Part shown: one piece after another, positions 52,363 through 61,220 of the stretch
Layout of the letters: each line of letters opens with the position of its first letter
How positions within the stretch are numbered: position 1 is the stretch's first letter
Translations under genes and position numbers: made by a program
Assembly: GCF_000426185.1 (NCBI RefSeq)
Contig: NZ_AUEW01000014.1
Coordinates: forward strand, 1 to 64,000
DNA length: 64,000 bases
Origin: Cellulomonas sp. URHD0024
Lineage (GTDB): Bacteria > Actinomycetota > Actinomycetes > Actinomycetales > Cellulomonadaceae
Direction: 5' to 3'
Notes under the pieces: model-generated
The model's database searches: none
What the model saw: only the letters and a program-made list of their open reading frames with translations
Told to the model about the DNA's origin: nothing

Positions 52363-55300
52363 ATGTCGCAGGACGTCACGAACGATGCGGTCCGGCTGGC
52401 CCGGGAGTGGCTCTCGGCGACCGCCGAGGGGCAGACGGCTCGGGAGCGACGCACGACCGGCAGGCTCGCGGCGCTCGTCGCCGACCCGGCTGGGCTGGAG
52501 CTCGCGGTGCGCTTCGTCGACCGCGTCGCCCGTCCGCAGGACGTGCGCGTGGCCGCGCGAGAGCTGGCCGAGCTGAGCGCGTCGTCGGCGGGGTTCCTCG
52601 GGCGGGCCGACAAGGCGCTGCTCGGGCTGGGGTCGCGGGTCGGTCCGATGCTGCCGTCGGTCGTCGTGCCGGCGGCACGCGAGCGGTTGCGATCGCTGGT
52701 CGGGCACCTGGTTGCCGACGACGGACCCGGCCTGACCAAGCACCTCGCCCGCACGCGGGCCGACGGGTTCCGGCTGAACCTGAACCTGCTGGGCGAGGCG
52801 GTGCTGGGGGAGCGCGAGGCGGCGGCGCGGCTCGCCCGCGTGACGGCCCTCGTCGAACGCAGCGATGTCGACTACGTCTCGGTCAAGGTCTCCGCGGTCG
52901 CGAGCCAGCTGTCCACGTGGGACACCGAGGGGTCGGTCGCGCGGGTGGTGGAGCGGCTGCGACCGTTGTACCTGACGGCCGCCGAGCACGGCACGTTCCT
53001 CAACCTCGACATGGAGGAGTACCGCGACCTCACGCTGACGGTCCGGGTGTTCGAGCGGCTGGCGTCGGACCCTGCGCTGGCCCGCGCGCCCATGGGCATC
53101 GTGCTGCAGGCCTACCTGCCGGACGCGCCCGACGCCCTCGACGAGCTGACGTCGGTGGCGCAGGAGCGGTCCGGGGACGCCCGTCTCAAGGTGCGGCTGG
53201 TCAAAGGTGCCAACCTCGCGATGGAACAGGTCGAGTCCGAGCTGCACGGCTGGCCGCAGGCTCCCTACACGTCGAAGGCCGAGGTCGACGCCGCCTACCT
53301 GCGGCTCGTCGACCGCGCCCTGTCGCCGGAACGCACCGCCCACATGCGGGTCGGCGTCGCCAGCCACAACCTGTTCCACGGCGCTGCCGCCCACCTGATC
53401 GCCCAGGAGCGCGGGGTCGGCGAGGCACTCGACGTCGAGATGCTGCAGGGCATGGCACCCGCCCAGGCCCGAGCGGTCCGCGACACGGTCGGCTCGGTGC
53501 TGCTCTACACGCCGGTCGTCGCGCGGCACGACTTCGACGTCGCCATCGCCTACCTGGTGCGCCGGCTGGAGGAGAACGCCGCGAGCCAGAACTTCCTGCA
53601 CGCCCTGTTCGCCGACGAGGCCGCGATGGACGCCCAGGAGTCCGCCTTCCGCGACGCCTACCGCGACCGGTCCCTTCCGTCCACCACGCCCCGTCGTCTG
53701 GCCCGCCCGTCGATGGACGTGTCCGACGCGTTCGAGAACACGCCGGACACGGACCCGGCGGCCGCGATGGCGCGTGCCTGGGCGCGCGGGATCGTCGAGC
53801 GCGAGATCGACGCGCCGCCCGGCGCCGTGGTCGTGTCGTCCGTCGCCGAGGTCGACGAGGTCGTCGCGCGCGCGACCGCGGCGGCTCCTGCCTGGGCCGC
53901 GACGTCGCCCGCCGACCGGGCCAAGGCGCTGCGCCGCGTGGCCGAGTCGTTGGAGGAGGCGCGCATGGACCTCGTGGCCGCCATGGTCCACGAGGCCGGG
54001 AAGACCGTGGCCGAGGCCGACCCCGAGGTCAGCGAGGCGGTCGACTTCGCCCGCTACTACGCGGATCGGGCAACGGATCTCGGCGCCGTGCGTGGTGCCG
54101 TCCACATCCCGTCCGGCCTCTCCGTGGTGACGCCGCCGTGGAACTTCCCGGTCGCGATCCCCGTCGGCTCGGTGCTCGCGTCGCTCGCTGCGGGCAGCGC
54201 CGTGATCGTCAAGCCCGCTCCGCAGACGCCTCTGTGCGGGCAGGTGGCGATGGCCGCGATCCAGGCCGGGCTCGACGTACCGGGCGCGCTGACCGTGGTG
54301 CTGAGCCCCGAGGGACCGGTCGGACGCCATCTGGTGACGCACCCGTCCGTGTCTCGCGTCCTGCTGACCGGCTCGATCGAGACCGCGCGTCTGTTCGCCG
54401 GCTGGCGCCCCTCGCTCGACGTGATCGCGGAGACCTCCGGCAAGAACGCGCTGGTCATCACGCCGTCCGCCGACGTCGACCTCGCCGTCGCCGACCTCGT
54501 GCGTTCGGCGTTCGGGCACGCCGGGCAGAAGTGCTCGGCCGCGTCGCTCGCGATCCTCGTCGGAACAGCGGGGCGCTCCGACCGCCTGCGCCGCCAGCTC
54601 GCCGACGCCGTCTCGTCCCTGCGCGTCGGCGCGTCCACCGACCTGGGCAACGCGGTGGGCCCGCTGACAGAGCCCGCAGACGGCAAGCTGCTCCGGGCCC
54701 TGACCACGCTGGACGAGGGGGAGTCGTGGCTGATCACGCCGCGTCGCCTGGACTCCACCGGGCGTCTCTGGTCGCCGGGCGTGAAGTTCGGGGTCCAGCG
54801 GGGCTCGTGGTTCCACACCACCGAGTGCTTCGGGCCGGTGCTCGGGATCATGTTCGTCGAGACCCTCGACGCGGCGATCGACGCCCAGAACGCCACCGCG
54901 TTCGGCCTGACCGGTGGGCTGCACTCGCTCGAGGAGGCCGAGATCGCGCACTGGCTCGACCGCGTCGAGGTCGGCAACGCCTACGTCAACCGGCACATCA
55001 CCGGCGCCATCGTGCGGCGACAGCCGTTCGGGGGGTGGAAGGCCTCGACCGTCGGTCCCGGTGCCAAGGCGGGCGGCCCGCACTACGTCGCGCAGATCGG
55101 GTCGTGGGCGGATGGTCCGGACGTTCCGTCCGACGACGCCGAGTGGCTCGCCTGGGCCTCGGGCGACGACGACCGCGTGTGGGCGTCCGAGTTCGCGGTC
55201 GAGCACGACCCGTCCCACCTGCGCGTCGAGGCGAACGCCTTGCGCTACCGGCCGATCCCGCTGCTGACGATCCGGGTCGGCGACGGTGCACGCCCCGTCG

Positions 55301-55617
55301 AAGTGGATCGCGTCCGGCATGCCGCCGCCACGGCCGGTGTGAGCGTGACGGTCAGCTCGGCGGCGTCCGAGCCGCACGAGAGCTTCGCCGCGCGCGTCCG
55401 CGACGGCTGGGTCTCCGGCCGCATCCGCGTCGTCGGCGACGCCCCGGGTCTCCGCGAGGCCGCCGTCACCCGGCTGGGCGAGGTGACGGTCCTGGACGCC
55501 CCGGTGGTCGCCAGCGCCGCCCGGGAGCTCCTCACGGTCGTCCGCGAACAGGTCGTCAGCCGCACCCTGCACCGCTTCGGCCACGTCCCGCCGACCGTCG
55601 CCGCCGACCTGTCGTGA
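52363..55617 (+). CDS. putA: Bifunctional proline dehydrogenase / 1-pyrroline-5-carboxylate dehydrogenase
   Basis: The protein has 1084 residues. The proline dehydrogenase TIM barrel spans about 100-430 (VSVKVSAVASQL, FLNLDMEEYRDL, VRLVKGANLAMEQ, LDVEMLQGMAPAQARAV). The aldehyde dehydrogenase domain spans about 480-960 with TPPWNFPVAIP, Glu in DVIAETSGKNA and the catalytic Cys724 in GHAGQKCSAA. A C-terminal domain of about 120 residues follows. There is no N-terminal ribbon-helix-helix, so unlike E. coli PutA it does not regulate its own gene. The ATG at 52363 follows GAAGGAG. Confidence 0.94.
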   Translation: MSQDVTNDAVRLAREWLSATAEGQTARERRTTGRLAALVADPAGLELAVRFVDRVARPQDVRVAARELAELSASSAGFLGRADKALLGLGSRVGPMLPSVVVPAARERLRSLVGHLVADDGPGLTKHLARTRADGFRLNLNLLGEAVLGEREAAARLARVTALVERSDVDYVSVKVSAVASQLSTWDTEGSVARVVERLRPLYLTAAEHGTFLNLDMEEYRDLTLTVRVFERLASDPALARAPMGIVLQAYLPDAPDALDELTSVAQERSGDARLKVRLVKGANLAMEQVESELHGWPQAPYTSKAEVDAAYLRLVDRALSPERTAHMRVGVASHNLFHGAAAHLIAQERGVGEALDVEMLQGMAPAQARAVRDTVGSVLLYTPVVARHDFDVAIAYLVRRLEENAASQNFLHALFADEAAMDAQESAFRDAYRDRSLPSTTPRRLARPSMDVSDAFENTPDTDPAAAMARAWARGIVEREIDAPPGAVVVSSVAEVDEVVARATAAAPAWAATSPADRAKALRRVAESLEEARMDLVAAMVHEAGKTVAEADPEVSEAVDFARYYADRATDLGAVRGAVHIPSGLSVVTPPWNFPVAIPVGSVLASLAAGSAVIVKPAPQTPLCGQVAMAAIQAGLDVPGALTVVLSPEGPVGRHLVTHPSVSRVLLTGSIETARLFAGWRPSLDVIAETSGKNALVITPSADVDLAVADLVRSAFGHAGQKCSAASLAILVGTAGRSDRLRRQLADAVSSLRVGASTDLGNAVGPLTEPADGKLLRALTTLDEGESWLITPRRLDSTGRLWSPGVKFGVQRGSWFHTTECFGPVLGIMFVETLDAAIDAQNATAFGLTGGLHSLEEAEIAHWLDRVEVGNAYVNRHITGAIVRRQPFGGWKASTVGPGAKAGGPHYVAQIGSWADGPDVPSDDAEWLAWASGDDDRVWASEFAVEHDPSHLRVEANALRYRPIPLLTIRVGDGARPVEVDRVRHAAATAGVSVTVSSAASEPHESFAARVRDGWVSGRIRVVGDAPGLREAAVTRLGEVTVLDAPVVASAARELLTVVREQVVSRTLHRFGHVPPTVAADLS

Positions 55618-55620
55618 CGC

Positions 55621-55676
55621 CGAGCTTGTGGATACGCACGCCATTGGCGCGTTTGGCGTGCGCAACGACAAGCTCG
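55621..55676. terminator. Bidirectional terminator between putA and lacI
   Basis: Two perfect 9-bp stems, CGAGCTTGT with ACAAGCTCG and CGCACGCCA with TGGCGTGCG, separated by symmetric 5-base internal loops. It lies between convergent genes, 4 bases after the putA stop. Confidence 0.7.
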
Positions 55677-55717
55677 TCGCTACGAACGCGCGATCGCGAC
55701 CGGTGAACGGCCGACGT

Positions 55718-56746
55718 CTACGCGGACGCGCGGATGACCAGCTCGGGGGCGAAGATCAGCGGCTCGGTCGGGGAGGCGCCGTTCAGCTGAGCCAGGAGCC
55801 GGGCGCCGGCGGCGCGGGCCATCGCGACGACGGGCTGGATGACGGAGGTCAGCGGCGGGACGGTCGACGCGGCGACGCCGAGGTTGTCGTAGCCGACCAC
55901 GGCGACGTCACCGGGAACCTCCTTGCCCCGTTCGGCGAGCACCCCGAGGGCACCGGCGGCCATGAGGTCGGAGGCGATGAACAGCGCGTCGAGGTCGGGG
56001 TACCGGTCGAGGATGTCGCGGGCTGCGGCGGTCCCCGAGGCGAGCGTGAAGTCGCCGTAGGCGATGGCGTCGTCGGCCATGCCGGCGGCCGCCATCGCGC
56101 TGCGCCAGCCGGCGAGCCGGTCGATGCCGCCGGCCATGTCCTGGGGCCCGGCGATCGTGCCGATGCGCTTGTACCCGCGCTCGATGAGGTGCTCGGTCGC
56201 GATGCGGCCACCCGCGACGTTGTCGGTGTCGACGTACTGGACGCCCCGGTCCTGGACGGACAGCGGACGGCCGACGAACACGTTCGGCACCCGTGAGGCC
56301 TGCAGGGCTCGGTCGAGCTCGTCGTTGCGGTGGTGGGACACCACGATCGCTCCGTCGACGTGCCCGTTGCGCAGGTAGCGCACGGTCCGCTCGCTCTCAC
56401 CGGGGCGGGCGATGACGAGCACCACCTGCACGTCCGAGTCGGCCAGCGAGGTGCTCAGGCCGTTCAGGGTGCCCGCGAAGAACGGGTCGGACAGGACGCG
56501 CTCGTCGGGCTCGGGAACCACGAGGGCGATCGAGTCGGTGCGCCGGGTCACCAGCGACCGGGCGGCGCGATTCGGTGTGTAGCCGAGATCGGCGACGGCC
56601 AGCTCGACCGACGCGAGTGCCTCGGGGGAGACCCGGAGGCCACCGTTGATGGCGCGCGACGCCGTCGAGCGAGACACCCCAGCACGCTCGGCCACCTGCT
56701 CGAGAGTGGGTGCCGCAGGTGCGTCCTGCGGGTGGTGCATGATCAC
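55718..56746 (-). CDS. LacI-family regulator (CebR-like) of the second sugar ABC operon
   Basis: The protein has 342 residues. The HTH and hinge read TLEQVAERAGVSRSTASRAINGGLRVSPEALASVELAVADLGYTPN. The effector domain ends with VVGYDNLGVAASTVPPLTSVIQP. The promoter of the associated binding-protein gene has three sites close to TGGGAGCGCTCCCA, the known CebR operator, so cello-oligosaccharide or beta-glucoside control is likely (inference). The GTG follows AAGGGG; an ATG two codons later is an alternative. It is downstream of the permeases on the same strand. Confidence 0.9.
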   Translation of the reverse strand: MIMHHPQDAPAAPTLEQVAERAGVSRSTASRAINGGLRVSPEALASVELAVADLGYTPNRAARSLVTRRTDSIALVVPEPDERVLSDPFFAGTLNGLSTSLADSDVQVVLVIARPGESERTVRYLRNGHVDGAIVVSHHRNDELDRALQASRVPNVFVGRPLSVQDRGVQYVDTDNVAGGRIATEHLIERGYKRIGTIAGPQDMAGGIDRLAGWRSAMAAAGMADDAIAYGDFTLASGTAAARDILDRYPDLDALFIASDLMAAGALGVLAERGKEVPGDVAVVGYDNLGVAASTVPPLTSVIQPVVAMARAAGARLLAQLNGASPTEPLIFAPELVIRASA

Positions 56747-56866
56747 CGGACTTCCCCTTCGTGTGCGGTTGGCCCGTGTGGTGCCACGGCGGACCGCCCA
56801 GCCGTCGTCGGCGGGCTTGGGGTCCCGGTACCCAACCTAGGGCGGGCACCGGGACCAGGGACGGGC

Positions 56867-57787
56867 TCAGCCCTTGACGGCTCCGGCCATGATCCCGGCG
56901 ACCAGGTGGCGGCCGGTGAAAAGGAACAGGACCAGCAGCGGGATGGTCATCAGGAACACGCCCGCCAGGACCAGCGAGTAGTCGACGAAGTAGTTCGCTT
57001 GCAGCAGCCGTATCGCCAGCGGGAGTGTGGGGTTCTGGTTGCTCAGGACGATCGAGGGCCAGAAGAAGTTGACCCACTGCGCGACGAATGTGAAGAGGGC
57101 GAGCATCGCCGCGGCCGGCCGGGCGGCCGGGAGCGCGATCGACCAGAACGTGCGGATCATGCTGGCGCCGTCCACGCGGGCCGCCTCGATGAGCTCGTAC
57201 GGCAGGGCCTCCTCGAGGTACTGCGTCATCCAGAAGACGCCGAACGCGGTGACCAGGCCCGGCACGATCACGGCCTGCAGCTTGCCTATCCAGTGCAGGT
57301 CGGTCATCAGGATGTACATCGGCACGACGCCGAGCTGCGTCGGGACCGCCATCGTGGCGATCACGAACACCAGGAGCCATCCGCGTCCACGGAACCGCAG
57401 CTTCGCGAACGAGAAGCCCGCGAGCGTCGAGAAGAGCACCACCGACGCCGACGTGACCACCGAGATGATCACCGAGTTGGTGAACGCCTTCCAGAAGCTG
57501 AACGCCTCCGAGTGGATGACCAGGCTGAAGTTGTGGAACAGCGTGGAGTCCGGCAGCAGCTGTGGCAGGGGGTCCTTCGCGATCGAGATCGGGTCGGAGG
57601 AGCCGATCAGGACGGTGTAGTACAGCGGGGCGAGGCCGACGAGCACGGCGACGAGCAGCACCGTGTAGGTGAGCCAGCGCGGACGCCGGTCATAACCGCC
57701 CAGCTTGGCGCGGCGTGCGGACCTGCGGGCCGCGGAGCGGGCGGCGCCGGCTCCTGCGGTCTGAGCGACGACGGGGCCGGAGCTCAT
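56867..57787 (-). CDS. ABC sugar transporter permease (MalG type), second cluster
   Basis: The protein has 306 residues with six transmembrane helices. The EAA loop reads ELIEAARVDGASMIRTFWSIALPAARP. The N-terminus is Ala/Arg-rich. The ATG overlaps the stop of the MalF-type gene by 4 bases. It is the last transport gene of the operon, followed by the regulator after a 120-base gap. No ATPase is encoded, as in the first cluster. Confidence 0.92.
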   Translation of the reverse strand: MSSGPVVAQTAGAGAARSAARRSARRAKLGGYDRRPRWLTYTVLLVAVLVGLAPLYYTVLIGSSDPISIAKDPLPQLLPDSTLFHNFSLVIHSEAFSFWKAFTNSVIISVVTSASVVLFSTLAGFSFAKLRFRGRGWLLVFVIATMAVPTQLGVVPMYILMTDLHWIGKLQAVIVPGLVTAFGVFWMTQYLEEALPYELIEAARVDGASMIRTFWSIALPAARPAAAMLALFTFVAQWVNFFWPSIVLSNQNPTLPLAIRLLQANYFVDYSLVLAGVFLMTIPLLVLFLFTGRHLVAGIMAGAVKG

Positions 57788-58821
57788 GACGCCCTCCTCT
57801 TGGCTGCGGCGCGCTCGGCGGAACGACGGGTGCGCCGGCTGGGCAAGTCGGAGCCTCCGGTCGCGATCCGTCGGGTGGCGGCAAAGTTGACGAAACCGAT
57901 GACGACGATGATGAGGAAGAGCAGCCACGCGATTGCGGCGGCACGTCCGAGGTTGTGCTGGTTGCCCCATCCGACGTCGTACAGGAACAGCGTCGTGGTC
58001 AGCCACTGCTTGGACGCTCCGCCGGTGCCGGTCGCGTCGTACACGCGCGGCTCGTCGAAGATCTGCAGACCACCGATGGTCGAGGTGATCACGACGAAGA
58101 TGATCGTCGCGCGGATCTGCGGGATGGTGATCGAGAAGAACTGACGCATCCGGCCGGCGCCGTCGATGATCGCGGCCTCGTACAGCTCACGAGGGACCGC
58201 CTGCATCGCGGCGAGGCAGATCAAGGTGGTGTAGCCGGTCCATCGGAAGTCCACCATCGACGCGATCGCGACGTGGCTGGCCAGGACGTTCACGTGCCAC
58301 TGCACGGCGGGCAGGCCGATCGCCTCGAGCCCGGCGTTGATGAGGCCGGACTTGTCGGCGAACAGGCGACCGAAGATCATGCCGACCGCGACCGGCGCGA
58401 CGACGTAGGGCAGCAGCACGCCCATCCGCCAGAAGGTCTTCGAGCGCAGGTTCTGGTCGAGGAACGCCGCGAGCACGAGGGCGATGATGACCTGCGGGAC
58501 GGACGAGAGGACGAAGATCGACAGCGTGTTGCGCAACGACGTCCAGAAGTGCGGCTGGGCGAAGACGTCCGTGTAGTTCTGGAACCCGACGAACTCGCCC
58601 TTGCCGAACAGCAGGTTCCAGGAGTGCATCGACACGTACGCCGTGTAGGCGATCGGGAACAGGCCAACGATGAGGAACAGGATGAAGAACGGCGAGATGT
58701 AGAGGTACGGCGAGAACTTCACGTCCCAGCGTCCGAGCCGCTGCTTGAAGCCGACCCGGCGGGGCGGCCGGGGGGGTGCGGTCGCCGCGTCCTGCGCGGC
58801 GTCGCGAGTCTGTGTGGGCAT
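57784..58821 (-). CDS. ABC sugar transporter permease (MalF type), second cluster
   Basis: The protein has 345 residues with six transmembrane helices (YLYISPFFILFLIVGLFPIAYTAYVSMHSWN at the first). The EAA loop reads ELYEAAIIDGAGRMRQFFSITIPQIRA. The C-terminus is strongly basic (RRTRRSAERAAAKRR). It is separated from the binding-protein gene by 146 bases containing strong hairpins, as in the first sugar cluster. Confidence 0.92.
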   Translation of the reverse strand: MPTQTRDAAQDAATAPPRPPRRVGFKQRLGRWDVKFSPYLYISPFFILFLIVGLFPIAYTAYVSMHSWNLLFGKGEFVGFQNYTDVFAQPHFWTSLRNTLSIFVLSSVPQVIIALVLAAFLDQNLRSKTFWRMGVLLPYVVAPVAVGMIFGRLFADKSGLINAGLEAIGLPAVQWHVNVLASHVAIASMVDFRWTGYTTLICLAAMQAVPRELYEAAIIDGAGRMRQFFSITIPQIRATIIFVVITSTIGGLQIFDEPRVYDATGTGGASKQWLTTTLFLYDVGWGNQHNLGRAAAIAWLLFLIIVVIGFVNFAATRRIATGGSDLPSRRTRRSAERAAAKRRAS

Positions 58822-58850
58822 GACGACCTCGAGAGGGAGTGGGGACGGAC

Positions 58851-58891
58851 GAAGCCCGGGGCGGTCCGGTAGGCGGATCGCCCCGGGCTTC
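58851..58891 (-). terminator. Intercistronic hairpin, permease-proximal
   Basis: Perfect 13-bp stem (GAAGCCCGGGGCG with its complement) and a 15-base loop, 30 bases before the MalF-type start. Confidence 0.6.
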
Positions 58892-58929
58892 GGTCGGGTC
58901 CGGGGCGATCCGTCAGACGGGCCCCGGAT

Positions 58930-58961
58930 CGCCGGCCGGGACACTCAGGTCCCGGCCGGCG
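58930..58961 (-). terminator. Intercistronic hairpin just after the binding-protein gene
   Basis: Perfect 13-bp stem (CGCCGGCCGGGAC with its complement) with a 6-base loop, 6 bases after the stop. A competing 9-bp stem (GGCGATCCG at 58904 with CGGATCGCC at 58925) shares bases with it, so two folds are mutually exclusive. Confidence 0.65.
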
Positions 58962-58967
58962 TTCGGC

Positions 58968-60269
58968 TCACAGGCCCAGTGCAGAGAAGTCCGAGAGGGT
59001 GGTCTGCCACGAGGCGGCCGGGTCCACGTTCTCGTACTCGACGCGCTTGATGCCGTCCTGGACCGTCTGGTGGACCTTGAAGTAGTTCGGGCCCTTGAAC
59101 GGGATGACGTCGATCGCGGCGATGCGGTCGGTGAAGATGGCGCCCTTCGGGGCGTCGTTGAAGAACGGGGCCTTCGCCGACTGCACCTCATCGGACTTCT
59201 GGGCCTCGAGCTGGCTCGGGAAGTTGCCCGTCTTGATGAACGCCTTGGTCTGGATCTCGGGCGAGGTCAGCCACGCCGCGAGCTCCTTGGCCTCAGCCGT
59301 GTGCTTGCCGGAGGCCGGCACCGTCAGGTACGAGCCACCCCAGTTGCCGCCGCCGCCGGGGAACGCGTTGGCGATGTTCCAGCCGGTGACGCCGCCGGCG
59401 CGCTCTTCGATCGGGCCGGTCATCCACGACGGGCAGAGCATCGTCGCGAAGCCGTTCGACTGGAACGCGGCGTCCCAGTCGGGCGACCACTGGTCGAGCT
59501 TGGCGGACAGGGCCTGGACCTCGGGCGAGGTGACCTTGTCGTACAGCTTCTTGATCTCGGCGTTGTCCTTGAGGTTGGTCGGGGTGCCGTCCTTCGGGTT
59601 CTCGTAGGCGGCCTTGACCTGGTTGATCATGCCCTGGTAGGTCGCGACGCCCGAGTCGAACCACGCGGAGTCAGACGCGGCGACGAACTTCGTGCCGAGC
59701 GCGAAGTAGTCGTCCCACGTGCCCACCGCGGCCGCGACGGCCTCGGGGTCGCTCGGCAGACCGGCGGCCTTGAGCAGGTCCTGCCGGTAGCAGATCGCCT
59801 CGGGGCCGGTGTCGGTGCCGTAGCCGATCAGCTTGCCGTCGTCGAGCGTCGCGTTACCCACCACGGCGTCGGACCAGCGGCCCTCGACCGACGGGTCGGC
59901 CAGGTCGACGAACTCGTCCGGCGCCTGGCGCAGCTCCGGCAGCCAGTCGATCTCGATGGCCTCGATGTCGGCCAGGCCTTCGCCGCCGGCGCCGAGCTTC
60001 GTGACGAGGTTCGTGTGGGCGTCCTCGGACTTGGCGGCCTTGGTCTGCTTGACGGTGACGTTCGGGTGGGCCTTGGTGTACTCCGCGAACAGTTCGTCGC
60101 TGTAACCGAAGTCGTTGAACGTCGCGATCGTGAGGGTGACCGGCTTGTTCGAAGCGGTCGACTCGTCGTCGCTGCTGTCGCCGTCACCGGAGGAACATGC
60201 CGTGGCGAGCATGGCGATGCTGGCGGCACCCGCAACTGCCACCCACATCTTGTTAGAGGTCTTGCGCAC
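58968..60269 (-). CDS. ABC transporter sugar-binding lipoprotein, second cluster
   Basis: The protein has 433 residues. The lipoprotein signal has lipobox LATACSS, followed by an acidic Ser/Asp linker. The family-1 binding-protein fold is clear (VTLTIATFNDFGYSDELFAEYTKAHPNVTVKQTKAAKSEDAHTNLVTKLGAGGEGLADIEAIE, AAWLTSPEIQTKAFIKTGNFPS). The GTG start follows AAGGGAG. Upstream, three CebR-like boxes and a -35/-10 pair suggest repression by the LacI protein at the end of the operon. Likely ligand: cello-oligosaccharide or another beta-glucoside (inference from the operators). Confidence 0.92.
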   Translation of the reverse strand: MRKTSNKMWVAVAGAASIAMLATACSSGDGDSSDDESTASNKPVTLTIATFNDFGYSDELFAEYTKAHPNVTVKQTKAAKSEDAHTNLVTKLGAGGEGLADIEAIEIDWLPELRQAPDEFVDLADPSVEGRWSDAVVGNATLDDGKLIGYGTDTGPEAICYRQDLLKAAGLPSDPEAVAAAVGTWDDYFALGTKFVAASDSAWFDSGVATYQGMINQVKAAYENPKDGTPTNLKDNAEIKKLYDKVTSPEVQALSAKLDQWSPDWDAAFQSNGFATMLCPSWMTGPIEERAGGVTGWNIANAFPGGGGNWGGSYLTVPASGKHTAEAKELAAWLTSPEIQTKAFIKTGNFPSQLEAQKSDEVQSAKAPFFNDAPKGAIFTDRIAAIDVIPFKGPNYFKVHQTVQDGIKRVEYENVDPAASWQTTLSDFSALGL

Positions 60270-60365
60270 AATGACTCCCTTGTCAGTCGGACGGCGTCCT
60301 CGCCGTCACCCGAGGGCTCCCGTGGTCCCTGCGCGGGACCTCAGGTGGGCCTGGTGGACCCGGCG

Positions 60366-60379
60366 TGGTCGCGCTCCCA
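60366..60379. promoter_or_regulatory. CebR-like operator, site 1
   Basis: TGGTCGCGCTCCCA matches TGGGAGCGCTCCCA at 12 of 14 positions. Confidence 0.5.
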
Positions 60380-60390
60380 TCCGCAGATTG

Positions 60391-60404
60391 CGGGAGCGTT
60401 CCCA
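60391..60404. promoter_or_regulatory. CebR-like operator, site 2
   Basis: CGGGAGCGTTCCCA matches the CebR box at 12 of 14 positions and lies 25 bases from site 1. Confidence 0.6.
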
Positions 60405-60470
60405 CGCGTTGCGGAGAACTGTCGTCGGAGGCCCCCCGGGTGTCAAGCATGTCGTTCTGACGGGGTGGCG

Positions 60471-60506
60471 TGGTAGCGATCCCACGGTCATGAACGCGCA
60501 GGTCAA
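60471..60506 (-). promoter_or_regulatory. Promoter with overlapping CebR-like operator, site 3
   Basis: On the minus strand TTGACC (60501-60506) and TGGGAT (60479-60484) form a -35/-10 pair with a 16-base spacer. The box TGGTAGCGATCCCA (60471-60484, 12 of 14 matches) covers the -10. A weaker half site is at 60585. The remainder of 60270-60618 holds no gene. Confidence 0.5.
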
Positions 60507-60618
60507 TGACTCTTTACCGCTAAGGACTCGTTACCGAATTGTTACGGGCGTGACGGGCGATTTGTGACCTCGTGAACCCGATCGTGGGAGCGTGGTCATG
60601 CTCGTCGTCGAGCCTGGG

Positions 60619-61122
60619 TCACGCGTGGTCGGCCAGCCACCGTCGCGCCACGTCCTGCTCCACCTCGAGCGCCGCACGCACCGCTCCGGCTGCCGCGTTC
60701 TCGATGGTCGACCCGAACAGCGGCAGCGTCGAGCGCAGGTCGCCGTCGTAGCTGACCGTGCTCGCGCTCGGGCCCGACGGCACGAGCCGGGTCCGCCCGC
60801 TGAGCCTGACCGGAGCACCCGCGATGTCCAGCACCACCGTGCCGATCCGGGAGCCGTCGGCTGCGGCGGCCTCCCAGGCCTCCACCTGGCGGACGTCGAT
60901 GCTGTTGCCGACGAATCCGCGCAGGTGCGACGGGATCTGGTCGGTAGGCAGCGACCGCCGGGTGGTGACGGTGAACTCCGCGTCGGCGGAGCCGGTGATG
61001 TCGACGTGCTGCTCGAGCGCGCCGCTGGCCCGGACCTTCGCGTGCACGTAGTCCGGGTTGCTCAGGAGGAGGCCCGCGTCGTGGGCTCCGGTCGGCAGGT
61101 CCAGGGTCACGTTCAGTCGCAC
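60619..61122 (-). CDS. DUF2505 (SRPBCC-fold) protein
   Basis: The protein has 167 residues and matches DUF2505, an actinobacterial START/SRPBCC-like family: an N-terminal VTLDLPTGAHDAGLLLSNPDYVHAKVRASGALEQHVDITG, a central TRRSLPTDQIPSHLRGFVG and a C-terminal helix. Such folds bind hydrophobic ligands, but none is known for this family. The GTG follows AAGGACC. It is divergent from the PdtaS-type kinase gene; genes of this neighbourhood (whiB1, pdtaS) are also adjacent in mycobacteria. Confidence 0.85.
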   Translation of the reverse strand: MRLNVTLDLPTGAHDAGLLLSNPDYVHAKVRASGALEQHVDITGSADAEFTVTTRRSLPTDQIPSHLRGFVGNSIDVRQVEAWEAAAADGSRIGTVVLDIAGAPVRLSGRTRLVPSGPSASTVSYDGDLRSTLPLFGSTIENAAAGAVRAALEVEQDVARRWLADHA

Positions 61123-61208
61123 GAGGGGTCCTTGGTGGTGGGTGGTGGTCGTCCGAGGGTAGCCGAGCCCCGTCGGTGCGACCGGTCCGACGCCGTGCCC
61201 ACGCCGCC

Positions 61209-61214
61209 TACCCT
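61209..61214 (+). promoter_or_regulatory. Leaderless -10 element of pdtaS
   Basis: TACCCT, six bases before the GTG at 61221. Confidence 0.55.
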
Positions 61215-61220
61215 TGTGTG

